A DNA stretch of 25,724 nt from Candidatus Sumerlaeota bacterium. GTDB taxonomy: Bacteria > Sumerlaeota > Sumerlaeia > JADFCT01. How positions within the stretch are numbered: position 1 is the stretch's first letter; every line of letters starts with the position of its first letter. This document shows positions 8,267-14,371 of this stretch, in pieces. The DNA lies in NCBI GenBank assembly GCA_026398575.1, contig JAPLSP010000654.1, forward strand, positions 1 to 25,724, in the 5' to 3' direction. The notes beneath the pieces were generated by a model. That model was not told the origin of the DNA and made no database searches. It worked only from the letters and a program-made list of their open reading frames with translations. The position numbers and the translations under genes were made by a program.

Positions 8267-9193
8267 ATGAATATTGAAATTGCAAAATGGCAGCGCGATC
8301 AATTGGATTCCGTAGTCGAGCGCCTCTTGAAAACCTATCAGGACGACAAGGCCATCAATCATATTGACGGCTTGAATCTGCCCCAGCGCCAGGGGGTTTA
8401 TGAAGCGCTCGATGGCTTCTTCCGCGTGATCTATCCCGGATATATGGGTGAAGATTCCGTGCGCCACACCAATCAGCGCTACTTCGTTGGCGAGTTGATG
8501 GCCGAGATCGCTGAAAAAATGGCCGATCAAATCACCAAGGCCTTCATGTTTCAATGCCGCATGACGAACTGCGAATCAGCGGAATGCGGGCGGATGGCCG
8601 CTGACGTGGTCGGGCGGCTGATGGAGAAACTGCCGGAGTTGCGCGAGGTGCTCAAGGACGATATCGCGGCGGCTTATGAGGGCGATCCGGCGGCCAGCTC
8701 GTTCGAGGAGATTTGCACCAGCTATCCCTTTATCACAGTGATCACTACGCACCGCATCGCCCATGAGCTCTATTGCGAGAATGTGCCGCTGATCCCGCGC
8801 ATCATGTCTGAGCGCTCGCATAGCGTGACGGGAGTGGATATCCATCCGGGCGCGCAGATCGGCCGGCATTTTTTCATTGACCATGGCACGGGGGTCGTAA
8901 TTGGCGAAACGACGAATATCGGCAATAATGTGAAGATGTATCAGGGCGTAACGCTCGGGGCCTTGAGTTTCAAGAAAGACGCCAGCGGCGCCATCGTCAA
9001 AGGAGGCAAGCGGCATCCTACGATCCAAAACAGCGTGACGATCTATGCCGGAGCGACAATCCTGGGCGGCGAGACCGTCATTGGCGAGGGGGCCACCATC
9101 GGCGGTAATACATGGATCACGTCCTCCGTCCCGGCGGGCGCCATGGTGGTTATCGGGAAGGATGGGCAGCAGGTAATGAAAAATGCAAAGTGA
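8267..9193 (+). CDS. cysE: Serine O-acetyltransferase (SAT, EpsC/CysE type)
   Basis: 308 residues. It transfers acetyl from acetyl-CoA to L-serine, giving O-acetylserine for cysteine synthesis in the cytoplasm. An N-terminal helical region (1-175) precedes a left-handed beta-helix of hexapeptide repeats (about 185-300). Catalytic landmarks are present: GVDIHPGAQIG (Asp191), FIDHGTGVVIGET (Asp205/His206), and the extended loop with GKRHP (His250) before the last coils. The long N-terminal part matches the longer SAT form often named EpsC rather than the roughly 270-residue enterobacterial CysE. AGAGG 5 nt upstream supports the start. No O-acetylserine sulfhydrylase gene is adjacent. Oddity: the final residues MKNAK are encoded by the first units of a heptamer repeat that continues past the stop, so the native C-terminus has probably been replaced by repeat sequence. 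SAT C-termini usually mediate CysK binding and feedback control. Confidence 0.95.
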   Translation: MNIEIAKWQRDQLDSVVERLLKTYQDDKAINHIDGLNLPQRQGVYEALDGFFRVIYPGYMGEDSVRHTNQRYFVGELMAEIAEKMADQITKAFMFQCRMTNCESAECGRMAADVVGRLMEKLPELREVLKDDIAAAYEGDPAASSFEEICTSYPFITVITTHRIAHELYCENVPLIPRIMSERSHSVTGVDIHPGAQIGRHFFIDHGTGVVIGETTNIGNNVKMYQGVTLGALSFKKDASGAIVKGGKRHPTIQNSVTIYAGATILGGETVIGEGATIGGNTWITSSVPAGAMVVIGKDGQQVMKNAK

Positions 9194-9298
9194 GGAATGA
9201 AAAATGCAAAATGCAAAATGAGAAATGCAAAATGCAAAATGAAGAACGCGAAACGCAGAACAAGAGAATGCAAAATGAGAAATAAAAAATGGGAAATG
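9176..9298. repeat. Degenerate heptanucleotide tandem repeat (AAAATGC / GAAATGA type)
   Basis: About 17 imperfect 7-bp units alternate AAAATGC, AAAATGA and GAAATGC, with a more diverged patch (GAACGCG, AAACGCA) near 9240-9260. The array starts inside the last codons of the serine acetyltransferase gene and continues about 105 bp past its stop. It is A-rich on the plus strand, unlike its surroundings. Reading frames across it on either strand give only low-complexity peptides (KNAKCKM or FILHFAF type), so I treat it as non-coding. Confidence 0.85.
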
Positions 9299-9455
9299 AT
9301 ATATAAAGATTTCATGAAAAATTACTTATTATTTTGTCACATATTATTTTGTCAATGCATGAATAAAAGCTTCCGGTCGCGGGCTGAGCCTATGCCCGAG
9401 GCGGAAGGAAGAGATTGTTTGGGGCTGGCAGAGACCTGATAAAACGGTACTTATA

Positions 9456-10772
9456 ATGGAAACTCTGAGGCTGTGGATGAGCGGCGCGCTGGCGTCGGGA
9501 TCGTTGTGGATGTTTGTCGTTTCGTTTCTGGCGGGATTGGCCGCCAGCGTGACGCCGTGCACATATCCTGTCCTGCCGCTGACTGTCGGCTTTATCGGCA
9601 ATATGGCGGAAGGCAAAAAATCCAAAGCCGCCGCGTTGAGCCTGACGCTCGTGCTCGGCATGGCTTTTGTCTATGCGATTTTGGGCGTAGTGCTGGCGGC
9701 CATTGGCGCGCCGTTGGGGTCGTTGGCGGGCAACGGATGGCTCATGTTCTGTATCGCGCTGTTCTTCGTGGTGATGAGCCTCTATCTCATGGACGTCTTC
9801 CAGTTTCCGGAGCTGCCCTTCCTGGGAAGTTTGCAGGGTAAGGTGGCGGGGAAGCGGGGATTCGCCGGCGCTCTACTGATCGGCGGCATCAGCGCGCTCG
9901 TGGTGGGGCCTTGCACAGGGCCGATCCTGGCGGTGATCGCGGCGGCGTTGGTGGCGTCGCTGAAAGCGGCTACAGGAGCCGCCTATTTGCTTCAGTTGCT
10001 GAAAGGAGGCGTCCTGCTCTTTCTCTTTGGCTTCGGGCAGGGGGCGCTCATTCTGCTTTGCGGATTTTTTTCCGGCTTCATCACCATGCTGCCCAAAGCC
10101 GGGCAATGGATGGTGGCGGTCAAGAAGGCGTTCGGATTCATGGTTTTGCTGGCCGCTTGTCTGGTATTCGTTCACGTCGGCCAGGCGACCGATTTTCCTA
10201 GCCTGATCGGTCTGTTGAGCGGACTCGAGAGCCAGAAGACCGGCGCTGAAAAAACTTCGCAAACAGCGCCGATGCAGATATCAACGCCGGCGTCCACGCC
10301 AGCCGTAAAGTCCGCCGGATCGGGCGGCTCAGCGAACGTCGGCGAAATCGCGCCGGAATTCGCGTTGCCGTCGCATGAAGGCGCCACCGTGACGCTCAGC
10401 GAATTGAAAGGCAAGAAAGGCGTGATGCTGGTTTTTTTCGCCACGTGGTGCGCGCCCTGTATGGCTGAAGTTCCGGAAGTGATCAAGATCGCGGCGCAAG
10501 CCAGAGACAATGGCGTCGAGGTTTATGGCGTTGATTTCAAGCAAGAGCTGCGTCTGGTGGAAAAATTCGTGAAAGACAAGCATGTGACCTATCCCGTCTT
10601 GCTCGATAAAGACGGCAAAGTATCGGCAGCGTATCAGGTTGTAGGCGTGCCGATGGTCATCGGAATTGACTCGCAGGGCGTCGTGCGCTATCGGGAATCC
10701 ACTTTGCCCAATAATCTTGCGGAGTTTTTCGCATCCCTGACGAAGGGATTGAATGCAAAGAAAAGCATGTAA
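9456..10772 (+). CDS. DsbD/CcdA-type transmembrane thiol transporter fused to a TlpA-like thioredoxin domain
   Basis: 438 residues. The N-terminal half is a DsbD-beta/CcdA membrane domain with about seven helices and the paired cysteine motifs SVTPCTYPVLP (Cys35) and VVGPCTGPILA (Cys153), which relay electrons from cytoplasmic thioredoxin. A flexible Ser/Thr/Pro/Gly linker (about 258-292) leads to a periplasmic thioredoxin fold (293-438) with active site WCAPC (Cys332, Cys335) and cis-Pro399 in GVPM. It should supply reductant to the periplasm, for example for cytochrome maturation, thiol repair or the exported thioredoxin-rhodanese encoded 27 bp downstream. Start is uncertain: ATG9456 has no good ribosome site, whereas ATG9477 (7 residues shorter) has GAGG 6 nt upstream. 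A perfect TATAAT (9452-9457) overlaps the first ATG, which would favour the later start if it is the -10 box, but no clear -35 was found. Confidence 0.9.
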   Translation: METLRLWMSGALASGSLWMFVVSFLAGLAASVTPCTYPVLPLTVGFIGNMAEGKKSKAAALSLTLVLGMAFVYAILGVVLAAIGAPLGSLAGNGWLMFCIALFFVVMSLYLMDVFQFPELPFLGSLQGKVAGKRGFAGALLIGGISALVVGPCTGPILAVIAAALVASLKAATGAAYLLQLLKGGVLLFLFGFGQGALILLCGFFSGFITMLPKAGQWMVAVKKAFGFMVLLAACLVFVHVGQATDFPSLIGLLSGLESQKTGAEKTSQTAPMQISTPASTPAVKSAGSGGSANVGEIAPEFALPSHEGATVTLSELKGKKGVMLVFFATWCAPCMAEVPEVIKIAAQARDNGVEVYGVDFKQELRLVEKFVKDKHVTYPVLLDKDGKVSAAYQVVGVPMVIGIDSQGVVRYRESTLPNNLAEFFASLTKGLNAKKSM

Positions 10773-10799
10773 AAGAGAAATGATGAAAGGAGAACAGTC

Positions 10800-11687
10800 A
10801 TGTTTACAAAGAGCCGAGTACAATGGTTTGCGGTATCCGTCTTGCTGGCGGGCGCGGCGCTTCTCTGGGCTGCGCAGCCCCTATTCGCCGGAATTGAAGT
10901 CGGACAGGAAGCGACCGACTTCAAGCTTTCCACTCCCGACGGCAAATCGCTGAATCTCAGCGACGCCAAAGGCAAGCGCGGCGTCGTCCTGGTTTTCTTC
11001 GCCACATGGTGTCCGCCGTGCATGAGGGAAGTGCCGGCGGTCAAGAAGTTCGTGGAAGAAACCAAGGACAAGGGCGTCGTGGTCTATGGCGTCAACTGCG
11101 CCGAAGACAAAGCCAAAGTCGAGAAGTTCATCAAAGACAAGCAGGTCAACTATCCCATCCTCCTCGACGGTGACGGCAAGGTGGGGGATATCTACAAAGT
11201 CGAGGCGATTCCCACAATCATAGGCATTGACGGCGCCGGCGTGATCCGTCAACGGGATCATGCTTTGCCCGACGATACCAAGGCCTTTGTCGAGACGCTG
11301 ACCAAAAGCGCCGATCTGAGCAAGCCTTGGGAGTATGAGGCGCCGGGCGCCGTAAAAGCCAAAGTCGAAGCGATTTCAAAAGACACGTTAAAGACCTGGA
11401 TGAACGATGGCAAAGACCTGACGGTTGTGGATGTTCTGATGCCTGACGCTTACAAAGAAGCGCACATCAAAGGGGCGATCAATATTCCGTATGACGCGAT
11501 CAAGAAGCGCGCCAAGGAATTGAAGCCCGAAAGCCGGATCGTCGTTTACTGCGCCAGCTTCCAATGCAAGGCTTCCGAAGAGGCGGCCCGCGATCTGGCG
11601 GCTTTGGGATTCAAGGACGTGCGCGTCTATCAAGGCGGCATCAAAGAATGGCGGGATTCCGGCTTGCCTGTGGACAAGGGGCAATAG
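10800..11687 (+). CDS. Exported TlpA-like thioredoxin fused to a rhodanese domain
   Basis: 295 residues. A signal peptide (1-30, ending PLFA) precedes a TlpA/ResA-like thioredoxin domain (32-172) with active site WCPPC (Cys71, Cys74) and cis-Pro138 (AIPT). A rhodanese domain follows (about 188-290) with catalytic-loop Cys251 in YCASFQCKAS and the ending VRVYQGGIKEWRDSGLP. It probably handles thiols or sulfane sulfur in the periplasm using electrons from the membrane protein encoded just upstream. Its thioredoxin domain is clearly similar to that gene's C-terminal domain (VLVFFATWC.PCM.EVP; YP[IV]LLD.DGKV; the catalytic, YP and cis-Pro blocks align), so the pair likely arose by duplication. 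A strong AGGAG lies 7 nt before the ATG. The coding frame ends in two successive stops (TAG, TAA). Confidence 0.92.
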   Translation: MFTKSRVQWFAVSVLLAGAALLWAAQPLFAGIEVGQEATDFKLSTPDGKSLNLSDAKGKRGVVLVFFATWCPPCMREVPAVKKFVEETKDKGVVVYGVNCAEDKAKVEKFIKDKQVNYPILLDGDGKVGDIYKVEAIPTIIGIDGAGVIRQRDHALPDDTKAFVETLTKSADLSKPWEYEAPGAVKAKVEAISKDTLKTWMNDGKDLTVVDVLMPDAYKEAHIKGAINIPYDAIKKRAKELKPESRIVVYCASFQCKASEEAARDLAALGFKDVRVYQGGIKEWRDSGLPVDKGQ

Positions 11688-11726
11688 TAACATAACTCCC
11701 CACCGCGAAAACAGACGCGTTATTGT

Positions 11727-11798
11727 GGTCAGGATGATAATGGTCAAAACGATGGCGGACAGAATGATGATGGTCAGGACGATGGGGGTCAGGACGAT
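11727..11798 (+). repeat. 15-bp tandem repeat, 4.8 units
   Basis: Units begin at 11727, 11742, 11757, 11772 and 11787, with consensus GGTCAGGAYGATRRK (last unit 12 bp). On the plus strand, in the same frame as the preceding thioredoxin-rhodanese gene and after its double stop, the repeat reads as Gly-Gln-Asp-Asp-Asn-like pentapeptides until a TGA at 11811-11813. No start codon or ribosome site introduces that frame. A 20-base stretch at 11804-11823 is an inverted copy of one and a third units and matches 11734-11753 at 18 of 20 positions. Confidence 0.88.
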
Positions 11799-11815
11799 AG
11801 ATCATCGTCCTGACC
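11787..11815 (+). terminator. Perfect 12-bp stem-loop downstream of the thiol-redox operon (possible terminator)
   Basis: GGTCAGGACGAT (11787-11798) pairs perfectly with ATCGTCCTGACC (11804-11815) around the 5-base loop AGATC. It lies 100 bp after the operon's last stop and before glmS. There is no run of T after the stem, so it is not a standard intrinsic terminator; it may protect the transcript end or simply be a product of the inverted repeat copy. Confidence 0.4.
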
Positions 11816-11840
11816 ATTATCATTTCGGTTTCCATCGGCT

Positions 11841-11870
11841 CGATCACTATCGTCTTGATGTTAGTGATCG
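11841..11870. repeat. Hairpin with 9-bp perfect stem and 12-base loop
   Basis: CGATCACTA (11841-11849) and TAGTGATCG (11862-11870) are perfect reverse complements. There is no T-tract and no adjacent start codon. It could be an operator-like palindrome or part of the repeat cluster; function unknown. Confidence 0.6.
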
Positions 11871-11956
11871 GGATGTGGCTGCTTCCGGCTTGAAGCTATA
11901 ATCTGATTTCGCGCATGTCCATAATAGATTCACTCATGACATATTTGCCTGAATTT

Positions 11957-12194
11957 TTAGCCTGCTTTAGCAGGCTCTTCTTTGCACCCGCCTTTAGGCG
12001 CGAGGGCAGGCGCACAACTTCATTAGCGCGCTTTAGCGCGGCTTCTCGACATGCTTCAGCAGCAAAATTGCTGGCTATTGTTCTTGCTAAAGCCGGTCGA
12101 GAAGCCGCGCTAAAGCGCGCTCTGCCTTGCATGCTGGCCTGCAAACACCCCTGCTAAAGCAGGGTGCAAAGAAGAGCCGGCTAAAGCCGGCTAA
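11957..12194. repeat. 238-bp nested inverted repeat built of CTTTAG/CTAAAG palindromes (REP/MITE-like)
   Basis: The outer arms 11957-11989 and 12162-12194 pair at 31 of 33 positions. Inner arms 12025-12050 and 12096-12121 pair perfectly over 26 bp. Short palindromes sit along both halves: left-half units carry CTTTAG (11960-11975, 11990-11999, 12027-12040) and right-half units carry CTAAAG (12086-12093, 12106-12119, 12149-12164, 12176-12191), so the element can fold either as one long hairpin or as a string of small ones. No transposase gene or obvious target-site duplication was seen. It ends 90 bp before the glmS ATG. Confidence 0.9.
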
Positions 12195-12269
12195 TACGGC
12201 CACTATCTTGCTGAATTGGATGTTCTGTTGGAGAGCAATAGCTTTATCTTTTTCTTAAACCTTTACTCT

Positions 12270-12287
12270 AAGGGATGTGATCTTATG
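12270..12287 (+). promoter_or_regulatory. glmS ribosome binding site that fixes the start
   Basis: AAGGGA (12270-12275) sits 9 nt before ATG at 12285. An in-frame ATG at 12216 would add 23 residues before the catalytic Met-Cys, which would bury the N-terminal nucleophile, so 12285 is the true start. Confidence 0.85.
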
Positions 12288-14111
12288 TGCGGAATCATGG
12301 GGGTTGTTTCCCGGCGCAATATCACGCCGATGCTGCTCGAAGGGCTCAAGCGTCTGGAATACCGCGGCTACGATTCGGCGGGCATTGCCGTCCTGCGCGA
12401 TGGCGCCTTCCAGTGCGAAAAAGTCGTCGGGCGCGTCAACCAGCTCGAAGCCTTCGTCAGCGACCCGAAAAACGAATGCGCCATCGGCATCGCTCACACG
12501 CGCTGGGCCACCCACGGCGCGCCCTCGGTCCGCAACGCGCATCCCCATTTCGATGAAAATCATCGCATCGCCCTCGTCCATAACGGTATCATCGAAAACT
12601 ATGCCGCCCTGAAAGAATTGCTCGTCAAAAAAGGGCGCAAGATCGTCAGCGAAACCGATTCCGAACTCATCGCCCACCTGATCGCCGAATATATGAACGG
12701 CAACCTGATGGCGGCCATTCAAAAGGCGCTCGCGCATCTGGAAGGAACCTTCGGGCTGCTGATCCTGTCGCGCGACGACCCGCACCGGATGATCGCGGCG
12801 CGCCGCGGCAGCCCGGTTGTCATCGGCATTGGAGAAGGCGAATACTACGTGGCCTCCGACGTCTCGGCCTTCGCGCAATATACGCGCCAGGTGGTGTATT
12901 TGAGCGACGGCGAGATGGCCGAACTCACGCCCACCGGCTACCGGACCATGACCTTCGACGACGTGACGCTGGTGCGCGAGACCGACAAGGTCACATGGGA
13001 AATTGACGCGATCGAAAAAGGCGGCTATGAGCATTTCATGCTCAAGGAAATCTTCGAGCAGCCCGCCGCGCTGCGCAACACGCTGGCCGGCCGCGTGCGC
13101 GCCGAGGAAGGCCGAGCGCGATTGGGCGGCATCACCATCCCCGACGAGGAATTGCGCTCCTTGCAGCGGATCGTGATTTCCGGCTGCGGCACGGCCTGGC
13201 ACGCCGGCCTCGTGGGCGAATACATGATCGAAGAGCTCGCGCGCATCCCGACCGAGGTCGAATACGCCTCGGAGTTCCGCTATCGCAATCCGATCCTGGG
13301 CGCGCGCGATCTGGCGATCTTCATCAGCCAGTCGGGCGAGACCGCCGACACGCTGGCCGCGATGCGCGAGGCCAAGGCCAAAGGCTCGCGCGTCATGGGC
13401 ATCTGCAACGTCGTCGGCAGCACGATCGCGCGCGAATCGGGCATGGGCGCCTATACGCACGCCGGGCCGGAAATCGGCGTCGCCTCGACCAAAGCCTTCA
13501 CGACGCAGATGGCCGCACTGGCGATTTTTGCGCTCCAGCTCGGACGGTTGCGCGACCTGTCGCCCGAGGAATTCGCCGCCCTCCTGGAAGACCTGTCGCA
13601 CGTTCCGCAGCTGATGGAGACCGTTCTGAAAACCGACGCCGCCGTCAAGGAACTGGTCCCGCTCTTCATGAAAAACAACAACTGCCTCTACCTCGGACGT
13701 GGCATCAATTTCCCCATCGCCCTCGAAGGCGCGCTCAAACTCAAGGAAATCTCCTACATCCATGCCGAAGGCTATCCCGCCGCCGAGATGAAACACGGTC
13801 CCATTGCGCTGATCGAAAAAGACATGCCCGTCGTCGTCATCGCCGTTCAGGACCCGACGTACGAAAAAGTGATCTCGAATATCGAGGAAATCCGCGCTCG
13901 CCAGGGATGCGTCATCGCCATAGCCACCGAAGGCGACATTCGCATCCTCAACGTGGCCAATCACGTCATCTACGTCCCGCCCATCAAGCCGATCCTGACG
14001 CCGTTCCTGACCGTGATCCCGCTTCAACTGCTCGCCTATCACATCGCCGCCGCCAAAGGCTGCGACATAGACAAGCCGCGCAATCTGGCAAAGAGTGTGA
14101 CGGTGGAATGA
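12285..14111 (+). CDS. glmS: Glutamine-fructose-6-phosphate aminotransferase (isomerizing)
   Basis: 608 residues, the normal family length. It makes glucosamine-6-phosphate from fructose-6-phosphate and glutamine in the cytoplasm, the first step toward UDP-GlcNAc for peptidoglycan and lipopolysaccharide. The N-terminal class II glutamine amidotransferase domain starts MCGIMGVV, where Cys2 becomes the N-terminal nucleophile. It contains LEYRGYDSAG, HTRWATHG and HNGIIENY. Two SIS sugar-isomerase domains follow, with ISGCGTAWHAG, FISQSGETADTL, ASTKAFTTQ, and LGRGINFPIALEGALKLKEISYIHAEGYPAAEMKHG (motif blocks interrupted here: LGRGINFPIALEGA; KLKEISYIHAEGYP; AAEMKHGP). The end is DKPRNLAKSVTVE, with the conserved Lys six residues from the C-terminus. 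Codon use is strongly C/G-ending, leaving the antisense strand nearly stop-free. It appears to be a single-gene unit, with the repeat element upstream and a palindromic repeat downstream. No glmS ribozyme was recognised in the leader. Confidence 0.97.
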   Translation: MCGIMGVVSRRNITPMLLEGLKRLEYRGYDSAGIAVLRDGAFQCEKVVGRVNQLEAFVSDPKNECAIGIAHTRWATHGAPSVRNAHPHFDENHRIALVHNGIIENYAALKELLVKKGRKIVSETDSELIAHLIAEYMNGNLMAAIQKALAHLEGTFGLLILSRDDPHRMIAARRGSPVVIGIGEGEYYVASDVSAFAQYTRQVVYLSDGEMAELTPTGYRTMTFDDVTLVRETDKVTWEIDAIEKGGYEHFMLKEIFEQPAALRNTLAGRVRAEEGRARLGGITIPDEELRSLQRIVISGCGTAWHAGLVGEYMIEELARIPTEVEYASEFRYRNPILGARDLAIFISQSGETADTLAAMREAKAKGSRVMGICNVVGSTIARESGMGAYTHAGPEIGVASTKAFTTQMAALAIFALQLGRLRDLSPEEFAALLEDLSHVPQLMETVLKTDAAVKELVPLFMKNNNCLYLGRGINFPIALEGALKLKEISYIHAEGYPAAEMKHGPIALIEKDMPVVVIAVQDPTYEKVISNIEEIRARQGCVIAIATEGDIRILNVANHVIYVPPIKPILTPFLTVIPLQLLAYHIAAAKGCDIDKPRNLAKSVTVE

Positions 14112-14203
14112 GACATGCGTTGATCGTCCGTCTTACAAACATCCGGACTTGTCCAGGATTTCTAGAGACTCCGTCTGTACGAATGTGCCGCGTCGCGATG
14201 TGA

Positions 14204-14268
14204 CATCCGCGTTATCCGCGAAATCCGTGGTTAAATTTCAACCACGGATTTCCCGGATAACACGGATG
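14204..14268. repeat. 65-bp palindromic repeat, copy 1 (ATCCG...CGGAT hairpin)
   Basis: Arms 14204-14232 and 14240-14268 are reverse complements at 27 of 29 positions around a 7-base AT-rich loop. The element is built from ATCCG-spaced words (CATCCGCGTTATCCGCGA, AATCCGTGGTT). It lies about 90 bp after glmS. A second copy at 21784-21848 matches the reverse complement of this one closely, so the element sits in opposite orientation at the two loci. It could act as a bidirectional transcript-end hairpin, but there is no T-run. Confidence 0.88.
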
Positions 14269-14371
14269 GCGAAAATTTGCGGAAATCTAGCTTGAGTTTT
14301 GCCTTTCAACTGTCATCTTTATCCCCTTCCGCAAAGACTCGGATTCTTTTACGCAAGGATGAGAAAATATA

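Larger units (their letters stand above)
11688..12284. other. Repeat-rich gene-free region between the thiol-redox operon and glmS
   Basis: About 600 bp without a credible gene. From left to right it holds a 15-bp tandem repeat with an inverted copy, an isolated 9-bp-stem hairpin, a 238-bp nested inverted repeat, and the glmS leader (12195-12284). The leader contains AAGGGA (12270-12275), 9 nt before the glmS ATG. Short frames crossing the region are generated by the repeats. No glmS-ribozyme core was recognisable in the leader. Confidence 0.7.

Noticed and set aside
9043..9439. Small frames on both strands across the heptamer repeat (FILHFAF-type and KNAKCKM-type peptides)
   Set aside because: Pure products of the repeat, without ribosome sites.
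11915..12157. 80-codon frame inside the nested inverted repeat
   Set aside because: Generated by the palindromes; a matching frame on the other strand appears for the same reason.
11957..12194. CRISPR array
   Set aside because: The repeated words are short palindromes of differing sequence and irregular spacing arranged as inverted arms, with no constant direct repeat or spacers.
12195..12284. glmS ribozyme in the glmS leader
   Set aside because: Only 90 bp are available after the inverted repeat and no conserved ribozyme core was recognisable; a covariance-model search would settle it.
12255..14042. 595-codon open frame antisense to glmS
   Set aside because: It is the mirror of glmS with C/G-biased codons, gives a His/Asp/Gly/Arg-rich peptide with no domain, and glmS has every expected motif.
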